Shown here: one piece after another, positions 27,955-38,735 of the stretch
How positions within the stretch are numbered: position 1 is the stretch's first letter
Layout: every line of letters starts with the position of its first letter
Assembly: GCF_910596095.1 (NCBI RefSeq)
Contig: NC_056551.1
Location: 12,355,501 to 12,419,500 of the forward strand
Source: Thunnus maccoyii
Lineage: Eukaryota; Chordata; Actinopteri; Scombriformes; Scombridae
Reading direction: 5' to 3'
DNA: 64,000 bases
Made by a program: the position numbers and the translations under genes
Notes under the pieces: generated by a model
Databases searched by the model: none
Seen by the model: the letters and a program-made list of their open reading frames with translations, nothing else
What the model was told of the DNA's origin: nothing

Positions 27955-28832
27955 TTATATATACAGTATATAACAAAACTGACTACACCCATGTGCAATA
28001 TCACTAAAATGTTAAATGATTCAACATCATATCATCTTACAATAATTGTAGTACTGTCAGGGTGAAGTGTAGGCTATTTGATCTTATTTATAATGAAAAA
28101 CAAACAGGTTAAATTGAAAATACAAGCCTCAAAGTACAACCTCAATGCAATAAAATGAGTACACCTGTGACCACTGAAACGAAAGTGATTACACCTGTGA
28201 CTTCCAGTTAAGACTATTTGCCTGAACAAGATTATAAAAGAACCTGTGAACACCACAACTTTCTCAGTTTCGGTAAATTGCAATTCGGCTCCACATGGTA
28301 AGGAATTGCCTGAATAAGTAAGAAACCAAATTGTGAGACTTCATAAAGATGGGAGAGGGTACAAGATCATCAGTAGGCTACTGAACAGAAGCCAAAACAC
28401 AGTTGCAGCAGTGGTGAGGAGGTACAGGAGGACCCATACTGTACTACCAATAATAGAAGGTGCAGTGGCCGTCCTCAAAAAATGATGGCACGCACAATTA
28501 GCTATTCACGCAACCTTGCACTGAAAAACAGATGGGTAAATGCTTCTGACTTGGCACAAGGATTATCTGTGGAAATTGGTGTTTCAGTGAGTGCTCAGAC
28601 AGTGCAAAGGACATTGCATGAAGCCAACCTCTACGGATGACGACCAAAAAGAAAACCATTGCTCACAAAACGGCATGAAACTGCAAGATCAAACCTTTCC
28701 AAAGAACATGAAAAGTAACCTGATGAATATTGGCAGCACACTCTTTGGTCAATGAAACCAAAATATATTTGTTTGGATCAGATGGGGTCCAGCATGTTTG
28801 GTGTGGACCCGGCCAGGACTACCACAGTGACT
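27955..28832 (+). pseudogene. Decayed Tc1/mariner transposase with left terminal repeat
   Basis: The left end ACAGTATATAACAAAACTGA resembles a Tc1-type terminus. From about 28303 the plus strand reads as a transposase with stops and shifts: QIVRLHKDGRGYKIISRLLN, NTVAAVVRRYRRT (N-terminal helix-turn-helix), NRWVNASDLAQGLSVEIGVS, QTVQRTLHEANLYG, then NETKIYLFGSDGVQHVWC and DYHSDCMV. In active relatives the block before the first catalytic site reads DE(T/S)K; here the aspartate codon reads AAT (Asn). The element stops at about 28832 with no right terminus and no second half of the DDE domain. It is a fossil. Confidence 0.7.
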
Positions 28833-30123
28833 GCATGGTGTTTATATGATTATGTATAATACATATATTTGTCAGACTTTTTGCTGTTTTTTTTCTCTTT
28901 CATGCATACATACACCAAAACATTTTTTGCCAAAATATCTGCTATTTAGTTTTGTAGTACTCTGTGTGCTTTGTGTTTCTCACATCCTGCTTGAGTCGTC
29001 ATTAGTTCCCTATTTTGCACTGTCCAGTTGTAGGTCTTTTTTATTGACTTGCACAAAGTAAAACTATAGTTTCAAATCCACACTCTTCTGTTCATCTTTA
29101 TGATTTTACATTTCATAATATTTTCTCCAATGGGGATAAACACCTACACTACCTCTCCTTAGACATTATAGGAAAGATGATCAGGTTGCCAGGTAACAAA
29201 ACTCATGAAATGTATTTCATGGACTGATTATAAAGTGATGTCAATGGATGTTTTCTAGCTTCGGCTACAGCATTTATGACTTTCATTTTCATAGTCTTTT
29301 TTTGTCCATTCAGAAAAAAGGAAGCTTACGCAAACTTCTGTTGAGAGGTGGCTGAGCAGAGAGGTGTCACACTTTCTCATTTGAGTCCATTGTGGCAAGT
29401 CGTCCTCATGCTGGGAGTCACAGGCTGAATGAGTGAACATGATGGTGAGTCCTCATTATGATCATCATTGTCCCAGAAGATTTTCATAAATTGTATAGAA
29501 ATTGCATCTAAAATCCTTTAGCTTCAAGCTTACTTTCAAGTGTTTGTCTCTGCAGCTTTTCTGGTAATTTCTGGTACTTTTAGGGCTGGTTAGTCAGTTA
29601 CAGACACATCTGATGTCTACACAGACACTGTAGAACAAACCCGTGCATGGCTTGTATAAAAAGGATGTTTTCAACCATCTGTTGGTCTGGGGAAATTTAC
29701 TTGGTTTTCACAGTTTTTATTTCACTTTTCAAAGGGAAAAAAAGAGAGAGAGATGATAACATACAACCTACTATTCCATTCTGTTAATATTTTCAAATGT
29801 GAATTATTGTCTTGAATTTGTGGTGTTCATTGCATCAAATGATGCTCATATGTGTTAGTAGGCTATATGTAAAGACATGCACATCTTTGCACACCTAAAA
29901 GAGTGAACTCTAAACGGATACGTAGGATCAACTTCTTTAGATAACTAGAGTAATTCATTATGTTTTTATTAATTTGTTTATGTATGATAGATGACAAACA
30001 AATGCACTGTTGGAAAATCTCATAAAGTTAATGAGATAAAACATCAGAGGTAAAATGACCCGTTGTTACTTATCTGCATTTATTGTTAAAGGACCATTCC
30101 AGTGTGTTTGCACGTTCTAGCCG

Positions 30124-30263
30124 CTTAAAGAACGGGTTCACAATTATTCAAGATCCCTTCATAATACACTTACCATGTAAGTGATGGGGGCCCTCTTTCA
30201 ATGTTCATACGGATACTTGACTACTGTTTTAAGACAGACTTGAAAAATTGTGAATCCTTTAAC
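30124..30263. mobile_element. Internally deleted copy of the 14678-15279 MITE family
   Basis: Left end CTTAAAGAACGGGTTCACAA; right end ACTGTTTTAAGACAGACTTG then AAAAATTGTGAATCCTTTAA. The middle keeps ACCATGTAAGTGATGGGGGC, also seen near 14823. Only about 140 bases of the parental 600 remain. Confidence 0.6.
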
Positions 30264-30892
30264 TATAAACAGAGATGTTGAGCCCATTTAACTTGATGTG
30301 TTCCCTCAAATATTTGAGATTGGATTGTTCTAGAAATAATTAAATTTATTTTCACAATAACTATTTTTAATTGGCCTCAATAATATAGTATATGAACAAA
30401 AGTTGCTTTTTTGTATTTAACTCAGCCTACTGTACGTAGATCCCCGCTAGAAAGCACTATGTAGTTCCAGCAGAGCTCAGCTGCACTTGTCGAAATAGTA
30501 TACTGTTTCAAAATGAAGTTGTATTTTCCACAGTTTGAGGTATGAAAAACAATCTCATCTCATACCATGAAACACTATGACTTGAATTAATTTGTAAATT
30601 AATTAACATTATTGTTAGCTTGTTGGCCTTTGCTATTATTATTAGCTAAATATAGTTTTTGTCAAAACAAATTTACTGCACTGAAATTCGGCCTACAAAA
30701 CAGGGGATGGACAAAAGAGATTTTTTAGAGTAAAGAGCTAAACACTCAAGTGTCATAGCAGCCGCAGCTGTGAACAGTAGCTTATTCATATTGAAACTGT
30801 GCCAACCTTAAAAAAAAAGGACTGCATGCGCCCCTGACTATAAATCATGTAACATATAAATAATATTTTTGACAACTGTTTCCTGCAGGCAG

Positions 30893-31060
30893 CCACTGGT
30901 TCCCATTTATTCCATTTGGGACATTTTATGCCTTTATTGACATGTTGACAGTTGATAGATGACAGGAAATGAGGGCAGAGAGATGGTGAATGACGTGCAG
31001 CAAAGATGCCTGACTCAAGCATGGCGTTGGTGCCTACACACCTTAGCACCTTCGTCACTG
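30893..31060. repeat. SINE-like fragment
   Basis: TTATGCCTTTATTGACATGT, GATGACAGGAAATGAGGGCA and GAATGACGTGCAGCAAAGAT match the body of a tRNA-derived repeat widespread in percomorph genomes (recognised from memory). The tRNA-like box at the right is degraded. Confidence 0.5.
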
Positions 31061-31189
31061 GAAAACACTCGGATTGATTTTAAAAGTCTGCAGTGCACTA
31101 CCTCACAACAATTATAATTTCATATCATATGGAAATCATTGGAAACAAATGGATGCCTGAAATGGTGAGATTTTTATATGTTTGTATGT

Positions 31190-31198
31190 GTATGTATG

Positions 31199-31247
<49 letters not shown>

Positions 31248-31262
31248 ATGTATGTATATATG
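31190..31262. repeat. Compound (TATG)n(TA)n(TG)n microsatellite
   Basis: GTATGTATGTATATATATAT is followed by TGTGTGTGTGTGTATGTATG. It lies about 560 bases upstream of the fut7 coding start. Confidence 0.9.
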
Positions 31263-31823
31263 TATACACAGAGTTAATTGGTGCTATATCAGGTTTGTAC
31301 ACAGCAGGCAGTTATTAGTGCTGTTGCGGTGTATTTTGAGATGTGCTGCAGGTGCTAAGCAGCAACCACCACCACAGCTGAGTGACGGAGTCAGTGGGAA
31401 AGTGACTTAGCTGATAGATACAACAGGAAGAGTCAGACTGATGATATCTGAGCAGAAGGTTTGACCTTTGGCCTCAGAAGACAAAGTCACAGCAGAGTTC
31501 AGGTTGTTGATCGTTGCTTTCATGTGTGTTGCGGCTGTAATTTCTGCAACTTTTTGCTAGACAGAACATATTCTTTTTTGTTTTTGAGCTAGTCTGTTTA
31601 GTTATTGGATATAATTTAGCCTTTAATTATTTTGTTTTTTTACCAACCGCATTGTTTTTGTATATTGATTTATATATACATATACACACACTGATGGGCC
31701 TTTAACATCTGCTTCAGACAAAAGGTAAAGCCACAAATACCTCATTGCTCCTTCATAATCCTACTTCTTAATTCCCTTTTGTTACAGGGGTGTCATAACA
31801 TTAAAAATACCTTGCCCACCTCA

Positions 31824-32861
31824 ATGAAGAAGCGCCTCCTCCTCTTCTTCTTCCTCTGTATTTCACTGCTGTGTCTTCTCAATGGATGGCCGAGAGGATT
31901 CCAGGCTATAAACCGCTCCACCTTCATTGGCTGGAACAACAGTGCAAATGTGACCATCCTGCTGTGGCACTGGCCCTTTGACAGGTCATTCAGCCTGAAG
32001 GGTGACGTGTGCTGGGACCTCTACCACATCCCCCACTGCAGACTGGTGGACCAGCGCTCCTTGTACCCAACAGCTGATGTGGTGGTGTTCCACAACAGAG
32101 AGCTGGTACAGGGGCTCCAAAAGCTGCCCTTTGACCTTCCAAGACCACAAGGCCAAAGGTGGGCCTGGATGTCCCTGGAGGCCCCTGTTCACAGTGGAAA
32201 CTTGCGGCAGTTTGCAAACATCTTCAACCTCACCATGACCTACAGGAGGGATGCTGATATCCCTATTCCCTATGGCGAGCTGCAACCAAAGAAGGCTGAA
32301 GGAGGTCCGGTGGATGACATTCCTCTGAATAAGAGCTTTCTGGTCTGTTGGGTGGTCAGCAATTACAGGAGCCACTACAGGAGAAGCAAAGTGTACAATG
32401 AGCTCAGTACCATAGTTCCCGTGAAGGTTTATGGGGCTTGGACGAAGAAACCTCTCCCCTCTACAGCCCTCTTATCTACAATCTCTCGCTGTTACTTCTA
32501 TTTGGCATTTGAGAACGCGATGACCAAAGATTACATCACAGAGAAGCTGTGGAGGAATGCTTACCAAGGCGGGGCGGTGCCTGTCGTCCTGGGGCCACCA
32601 CCGAGTGGTTACAAAGCTGTGGCACCACCTAATTCTTTCATCCATGTAGATGAGTTTGCATCATTGAGGGACTTAGGGAAGTATCTACAGCAGCTCGCAG
32701 AGGACAAGAAACGCTACAGTGAATATTTTAACTGGAAACAAGAGTGGAGCGTAAAGCTGTACACTGACTGGAGGGAGAGATTGTGTAAGATCTGCCCACA
32801 GTACAAAAGTTTACCTCAGCAGAGGGTTTACTCAGACCTAGAGGCCTGGGTTAATAGCTAG
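31824..32861 (+). CDS. fut7: Alpha-1,3-fucosyltransferase 7-like (GT10), complete single coding exon
   Basis: Golgi type II enzyme that transfers fucose from GDP-fucose to GlcNAc of sialylated lactosamine; in mammals it makes sialyl-Lewis x for selectin ligands. The ORF from the ATG at 31824 gives 345 aa. An acceptor (TTGTTACAG, ending 31787) precedes it, so a noncoding exon lies upstream. The N-terminal anchor is at about 4-20 (LLLFFFLCISLLCLL). Visible GT10 blocks: ILLWHWPF 46-52, VVVFHNREL 86-94, RWAWMSLEAPVH 112-123, YRRDADIPIPYG 140-151, CWVVSNY 175-181, then the donor-binding motif FYLAFENAMTKDYITEKLWR at 225-244 followed by AVPVVLGPP. Sequons are at N30, N38, N42, N135 and N169. Location between clic3 and pou5f3 supports fut7 over other GT10 members. 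The acceptor motif is HNRE where HHRE is expected. Confidence 0.93.
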   Translation: MKKRLLLFFFLCISLLCLLNGWPRGFQAINRSTFIGWNNSANVTILLWHWPFDRSFSLKGDVCWDLYHIPHCRLVDQRSLYPTADVVVFHNRELVQGLQKLPFDLPRPQGQRWAWMSLEAPVHSGNLRQFANIFNLTMTYRRDADIPIPYGELQPKKAEGGPVDDIPLNKSFLVCWVVSNYRSHYRRSKVYNELSTIVPVKVYGAWTKKPLPSTALLSTISRCYFYLAFENAMTKDYITEKLWRNAYQGGAVPVVLGPPPSGYKAVAPPNSFIHVDEFASLRDLGKYLQQLAEDKKRYSEYFNWKQEWSVKLYTDWRERLCKICPQYKSLPQQRVYSDLEAWVNS

Positions 32862-33036
32862 GTTAATAGTTGCATAGCTGCAGTTAATGGTTTCACTGGT
32901 GACATTAATTCAACCACATTTTTGACACATCAGCAGAAATCATCACCACATTTTCTGATTCAGAAATAATTTGCAGCATTTTTGGCACAATTTGTCATAC
33001 ATTTTTTAATCAATTTTCATGTAATTGCTTTGCTAA

Positions 33037-33046
33037 AAAAATAAAC
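33037..33046 (+). terminator. Candidate fut7 polyadenylation signal
   Basis: AATAAA occurs in GCTAAAAAAATAAACAGGCA, about 180 bases after the fut7 stop. A second AATAAA lies near 33570, but inside Tc1-derived sequence. Confidence 0.4.
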
Positions 33047-33204
33047 AGGCAAACAGTCAATATCAGACCATCAGGTGCAAAATGAGGGAAAAACAATTTA
33101 AATTTTGCACAAAAAAAGAGAAATCACATTTCTGAGACTTAAGGCACCTTGTCCAAGAACAACATGCGTAAACATGTATATACTGCACACAACTGCCATG
33201 CTTT

Positions 33205-33600
33205 AACTATAGTCTGTGCAAAAGTTTTAGGCACTTTAGATGTTTAGATTGTTAACCATAAAGAACTATTTTCACCTACAAGAAGGACAAAGAGTGCTGC
33301 AACAGATGATTCGGTCCTCATACCTCATCTAAACACCGAGTCAGTCTGGGATTACATGAAGAGAGAGGGGCAACTGAGACGCCTAAATCCAAAGAAGAAC
33401 TATGGCAAGTTCTCAAAGATGCTTGAACAAGTGACCTGCCAAGTGGCTTGAAAAACTCTGCAGGTGTACCAAGGAGAACTGGTGCTATTTTAAAGGCAAA
33501 GCGTCATCACACCAAATATTAATTTCATTTAGGTTGCTTCTGTTTACTAAACTTTGTATGATTACTGATAAATAAAAACTACTCATGACATTATTTTTGA
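33205..33600 (+). pseudogene. Internally deleted Tc1/mariner element, 3' transposase remnant
   Basis: The left terminus AGTCTGTGCAAAAGTTTTAG is typical of a fish Tc1-type family. It jumps directly to the last part of the transposase gene: PHLNTESVWDYMKREGQLRR, degraded from the usual PDLNPIE(S/N)VWDYMKR block that carries the final acidic catalytic residue. The frame then ends in a stop. Most of the gene and the right terminus are missing. It lies in the convergent interval between fut7 and pou5f3. Confidence 0.65.
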
Positions 33601-35823
33601 AAGCTGATATCTGTAACACTTTATACCCAACATGTGACCTCTCTAGTGTTAAATTTAACTCAGGACATCAGATCTGCTTCAAGTTCACTGATATGAAACA
33701 CAGGACCATACTGTGCAAGAACCTCCAGGCTTAAAACACAAGAAGACACCAACCACATACCATAGAACATAGTAAATAGCACTGACAGTCTCTGAGCTAT
33801 TTTAAGTACATCCATTAAAGATTGCCGAGTTATTCTTGGTGGATACATTGTGGTCTAGGACGGGCCTTTAAGACATGGAGAACTTTAAAGAGATGTTTTG
33901 TTTGGGAGGTCATCTTCGATGAAATTAAAGGAAGGATCCCCAAAACATACAAAAACCAATACCGATAAATTAAAAATTAGTTTAAATGTCCTTTTCACAA
34001 ATGGGAAATGGCCTCCAGCTAGACAATGATGCCATGGCTTCCTGCAAATGCAGCATAACTGCTTGTCATGAGTCTCTCTGAAGAAACATGAACAACCTTT
34101 TTCTAAAAAGCTCAACGTCCTCAAACTTGTCCAAAATAGGAAGTATTTTCAGCTACTGGAGTTTGCAGTCTTTTAGGTCAGTCTTGGCTTCTGCATAATT
34201 ACATTTATTTTACTTTTCAAGCTACATTGGCCTTGTGGAGTGCACCTGTTATTAAACTACAAATGCATGACAAAACAGAATTTACTTTTGGTGGGACACA
34301 ATTTACTTGATATAATACATGGGAGGAAAAGTGTATTTTCCTTGATGCAGATACATTTATGGTTTAAGGTGTTTTGAGTGAAACATCTCAGTGTAGCCAA
34401 CTTTTAAATAAGTTAGAATTTAATCAATTTACAGTCTTAAGAAAATGTCACATTAAACTTGTGGCTAGAGTCAAGTCAGTAAAATTACTTCCTATATGAC
34501 TAGTATAGCTTACCATTAATGTTGAATTAATGCAAAAAAAAGTACAATCAGAGACTGTTCCAGTGTTTTACTAAGACTTAAGTCATGTGGGGTATTGTCA
34601 AGGAGTTATCCTAAAAAAAAATAAAATAAAATGAAATAATTGTCATCCCAGTAAAAGTACCTTCATAAAATACAAGACCAGACATGATAAATACTCCAAT
34701 GAGCACCCAGACTTGACTTTAGTATTGTGTCTTATTCAACATTTCATAAACATAAAAACCCTTGACAATAAAAACAAAAATGGAGGTGTTGAAATACAAT
34801 TTGGCTCTTGACAGTAAGTCAGGTCAGTCATTATCTCACCATCATTCACCTGAGACAGTAAGAGAAAATGTTGACATTGTGCAATAAATTGGCAGATTAG
34901 CAGCTATGACACTTGTGAACAACAAAACATTTGTCACATTCTCTTAAAAAGACTTTCACCACCCCCCAACTGATGCTGAAAATATTTGCTAAAGTTGTCG
35001 ATAACAATAGGACAAAATCTGGGTTCAGTATACAAATGGCACATATTTTTAAAAAGATATAATATTCAACATTACAAAAGGCACTTTGTGCAAAATCTAA
35101 TGGAAAATGCATCTTAAGAGAATGTGCACATTCCATTTCAATGACAGACAGTTCAGACGATAATACTGCTGTATTCAGAGTGATGAGAAACAGTAGTACT
35201 GACCAGATTTCAGAACAGTGTGGATAATTTTCTGATTTCTTTTACATGAAAAAGATCATTTGGATGCAAAAATTGGAGCAACAAATTGAGCCATAGCTCT
35301 GTAATTGAATTTGTAATCAACTGGGTCAAGTTCATGTTTTCGGTGATTCTGAGCCATTCCTTGAATTTTGACACCATTGATTACCCAGATCTTTCCTCAT
35401 CTGCACCACAGAAAACCTACCCTGCAATAACCCCCATCCTCATTCCACAACTGGACTATACTGTAGCACCAAATCTTAACTTTGCTATCGTATTAAACCT
35501 GCTGTGATTAAAGCCTATGGAATAACTTACTATGCATTATCAGAGAACACAAAAAGAAAGGCGTTTCACTTTCAGTTGAGGTTTTCCTCTCGGTTTTAGC
35601 CTCAAGTCAAAGCAGGTGTTGGTGCGAAGCTGCATCGCAGTAAGAATCCGTTGCACTACCGCAATCACCACAAGAGCCCTCTCACTTGGATTGTTTCTAC
35701 CCCACGATCCATCGATATGATCGAGTGACTGGGTTTAGAGGCTCTTCTCCAGCTTGAGTTGGGGTAGGACAGAGGTGCTTGGGAAGGCAATCTGTGGTTC
35801 TGGCTGGGACTACTTGAGCGTGT

Positions 35824-38262
35824 CTATCCAGTCAGGTGACTAACCAGTCCAGGGTGCAGGGCTTGCTTCAGGACGTCGGGCCGATGAAGCGAGGGCATGT
35901 AGAGTGTAGGAGGAGCTCCGGGGTAGCTGGAAGCAGGGTAGCCCTGACTGGGAATGGGGGAGGGGGCCATGTTCAGAGGCGATGGACTCTGCTCGTAGTA
36001 CTGGCCATCACATTCCTCATCCAGGGGCAAGGCCAGGCGCTTTCCCTTCTGTCTTCGGTTGCAGAACCAAACACGTACCACCTGCCAGCAACAGTATTTG
36101 TCATTCAACAATGCACCCAACTAGATACACATTCTTTAAAAAGGCAAACTAGTCAAGAGTTTGTACTTACATCTCTCTCCAGGCCCAGGTCATCTGAGAT
36201 GTGTGTGATCTCCTGGGTGTTGGGCTTGGGACACTTGACAAAGTAGGACTCCAGAGCAGAACGCACTGCTCCCTCAAGACTGGTCCTCCTCTTCCTCTTT
36301 CTGGTGTCGACAAATACTCGCTCAATTTTGTACATCTGAGGAATCAGACATGTTGGTAAGGGTTCATGCAGACTTCAATATTCATGATGCAGCATTTTTA
36401 ATCAGATGTACTTTGCAACACTAATTGGGCTCAAGCTGATACTGCACAGATTCATGGTTTGAAAGTTTTCACAGAGGTAGTCCCACTAGATGTATGTCAT
36501 TAATGGAGATCAAGGTTCAATTAAGGTTTCATGATCACTAAACAGCTTTATTGTAGCCACTAGATGGCATATCACCCTTAGCAGGAACAGAGGGGACTTA
36601 GTTCAGGCTAGCTCAGCAGGACGTTAGCTGGGTCTGAAAACCCTAAGCGATCCCATAAGGCTGTGTGATCATCTGTTGTCTTGTAAACTAGTTGGCAGAT
36701 GTCAGAGTTGTAGACTTACATCCTGGGGATTTTCCGAGGTCTCTGCCTCATTCAGCCATCTCTGGAGAAGGGGCTTCAGCTTGCACATGTTCTTAAAGCT
36801 CAACTGAAGAGCCTCAAAGCGGCAAATCGTCGTCTGGCTGAACATCTTACCTGCATGCACACAAACACAAAATGTCAGATATCACTTGGCAATAAACTCA
36901 GGATTGTTGACTGAGTCCCAACCTGTAATTACTGAACATATACCAAAATTTCAGGAGTTTGCTTTCTTCTGGATACCAAGAATAAACCAGGTCAGAAGCC
37001 TTTTATTAGTGATGTCCCAGTTAAAAGCTGATATGCACATCAAATGAAAGTTAAAACATGTTTTTTTTATGACTTAGAAGTACTTGTAGAATCGCTCCCA
37101 GATGACATGGTTGGCATCTCAAACTGACATTATGATTCTGGACTCAAAAGTTCTTAGATTTGCATGTGGTGTTTTTATGCCTTGTCTGGTCATAACTCTT
37201 AAAATTAGGCCTACGTAGGTTCAACAACTCTGAACTGAAAAGTGGGTACAAAATAAAGTAGTATTTCCATGTGGGAACCAAACTTACCATAAAGGTTACC
37301 CAGGGCAAGGCCAACATCAGCTTGAGTGAAACCCAAGGTGATGCGTTTGTGTTTCAGCTCCTTGGCAAACTGCTCCAGTTCTTCAGTGGAAAGGTTCTCC
37401 TGTAGAACAAGACAATTGAGAAAAACAAGCAGTTCAGGAGGATAACTTTGACACATTTGTAGAATTGGAGATATGAATTCAATGACTATGTCCTTACCTC
37501 CTCGGAGTCGCTGCACCCTCCGCTGGAGGACCCGCTGCTCCGTGTGGAGGAGGCCGGGTTCTGCGTCTGGGGCCCGGTGGCAGCCTGGGTTGTGTTCACG
37601 CTGAAAAACGCGTTCCCTGGAAGCCCGCTGCTTGGGGGTGAGGGGGACATAGATGGGGAAGATGCGGAGGATGTTGAGGGGTTTTGATTATTGCTGCCGG
37701 GTGGTGTGATATGGGTGATCCCGGGCCAGAAGGACGGGTTCCAGGCCGTAGAGTAGAAGACTCCTTGGGGCATGGCGGCGGAGGTCGGCGGTGTCGGGTA
37801 CTGCTGGACCTTTACCTCCGTTGAGTAATCATCCCCGGTGTCCTTCTCGGTCTTTATTTCGGGCAATTTAATTTGCTCCCGGGTCTCGGCGATGGGGGGA
37901 CTCAGGTTTGTGGGCTGGGTGGCTGCTGTTACACCGGGTACCTGGCCGGTGTACTCGGGCGCAGCGAAGGGATACCAGTGCTTGGGTTGCCCAAACTCCC
38001 CAGCCTGTAGGTCAGATCCCCTGTAGTCACTGGCGACGGGTGGGAACGGGAAAAAGGTCTGCGCGGATGCCGATGTGATGCCACTGTAAGCGGTTTTGTT
38101 GTAGAGGACGCTCGGGTCTGGCAGCATGCCGTGAGGAAGCTGGAATGACGCAGCGCCGCCCAAACTCTCCTGACTCAAAACCTGGGCGCAATGGTTGGCC
38201 CGGCTGAAGTCATACGGCCGGCTTTGGCACTCTGAAACAGGACTCTGCGATCTCTCAGACAT
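35824..38262 (-). CDS. pou5f3: POU class V transcription factor Pou5f3 (Pou2/Oct4 family), complete
   Basis: Nuclear factor that binds octamer and SOX-POU sites and, with SoxB1 and Nanog, opens chromatin at zygotic genome activation in fish. Exons: 37498-38262, 37288-37399, 36720-36850, 36171-36335, 35824-36081, totalling 1431 nt (476 aa plus TAG). The first in-frame ATG (38262) gives [19 protein letters not shown], matching the start of fish orthologues. Residues 1-255 form a Pro/Ser/Gly-rich activation region containing [19 protein letters not shown] and [14 protein letters not shown]. The POU-specific domain is at about 258-332 ([55 protein letters not shown]). The homeodomain is at about 348-407 ([20 protein letters not shown] to [13 protein letters not shown]). 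The C-terminus ends [21 protein letters not shown] in the homeodomain and the fut7/npdc1 neighbours mark Pou5f3 rather than Pou5f1. Confidence 0.97.
36557..36569 (+). promoter_or_regulatory. CTCF-like core motif in a pou5f3 intron
   Basis: CCACTAGATGGCA fits the CTCF core CCASYAGRKGGCR at every position on the plus strand. It lies between the exons 36171-36335 and 36720-36850. A motif match alone does not prove binding. Confidence 0.35.
37158..37165 (-). promoter_or_regulatory. Octamer motif in a pou5f3 intron
   Basis: ATTTGCAT (minus strand ATGCAAAT) is the canonical POU octamer, located between the exons 36720-36850 and 37288-37399. It could allow autoregulation, but the same 8-mer also occurs near 16770 and 43701, so chance is a real option. 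Confidence 0.25.
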
Positions 38263-38282
38263 CTTGAGGACGGTGTGAAGGC

Positions 38283-38345
38283 CTACGTGCGCATCCAAAA
38301 CTGCAAAATAACTTACTGGCTATTTAAAAATACTTGGGCGGTGGT
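38283..38345 (-). promoter_or_regulatory. Compact pou5f3 core promoter and minimal uORF
   Basis: The minus strand shows a GC box (CCGCCC, 38336-38341), a TATA-like TATTTTTAAATA (38321-38332) and, 30 bases further on, the region around 38295 where transcription would start. A three-codon uORF (ATG CGC ACG TAG) occupies 38283-38294 and ends 20 bases before the pou5f3 ATG. Whether it is inside the mRNA depends on the exact start site. Confidence 0.4.
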
Positions 38346-38655
38346 TGATTTTAAACCTGCTCATCCGTTTCAAGTTGACGCACAAACCAAAGAGGGATGG
38401 GAGATGAAGGAACTCTCCAGAAATAAACCAGCGCCAGTCCAGAAAAAAGTCCTCTTTTGGAGAAATTGTGCAAAAATGTAGGCCTAAGTAGTTGCGGTTT
38501 TGGTGCACCATAACCACCAATACACCTCCGGCTTACTCCATGAAGTCCTGTCTTTAACACCTCACCTTCAAGCTCAAATGCCACTCTCCTGCCCCGGCTC
38601 CACAGGTTTTCCTAATCACAGCTGCGGGTGTTGGAGATCGCCTCGTCTCTTCGCC

Positions 38656-38735
38656 CATTGGCTGGCGCAGACAATTGCGCACAGCTGATGGTGAATTTGT
38701 GAATGACCTTGATTGTTCCCAAAGTAGTGGGCGTG
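38656..38735 (-). promoter_or_regulatory. Upstream control cluster of pou5f3: CCAAT, NR5A-type, SOX-type and GC-box motifs
   Basis: On the minus strand in order: CACGCCCAC (38727-38735, Sp/Klf type), AACAAT (38712-38717, SOX type), TCAAGGTCA (38704-38712, exact NR5A/LRH-1 or ERR half-site) and CCAAT (38657-38661). They lie about 400-470 bases upstream of the ATG. Mouse Oct4 has a GC box next to an AAGGTCA-type site in its proximal promoter, so the grouping is suggestive. Function is inferred. Confidence 0.4.

Larger units (their letters stand above)
22656..31787. other. Gene-free interval between divergent clic3 and fut7
   Basis: No exon with splice signals and conserved coding was recognised on either strand over 9 kb. 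It contains the Tc1-like copies at 23455-24135 and 27955-28832, a LINE-like tail near 24838-24950, a deleted MITE at 30124-30263, a SINE-like fragment at 30893-31060 and a compound microsatellite at 31190-31262. Promoters of clic3 (left) and fut7 (right) must lie here. Confidence 0.6.
32862..35823. other. Convergent intergenic interval fut7 / pou5f3
   Basis: Holds the 3' UTRs of both genes and the Tc1 remnant at 33205-33600. No further gene was recognised. A minus-strand AATAAA near 34206 is a possible pou5f3 polyadenylation signal, but no clear choice can be made. Confidence 0.45.

Noticed and set aside
31779..31823. Fifteen extra in-frame codons upstream of the fut7 ATG
   Set aside because: They begin with TTG, not ATG, and cross a 3' splice acceptor ending at 31787; the ATG at 31824 followed by the membrane anchor is the better start.
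31986..32375. Antisense open frames over fut7
   Set aside because: Shadows of a GC-richer coding exon; no conserved features.
38263..38298. Twelve in-frame codons before the pou5f3 MSERSQ start
   Set aside because: The upstream codon is TTG, not ATG, and fish orthologues begin at the equivalent of MSER.
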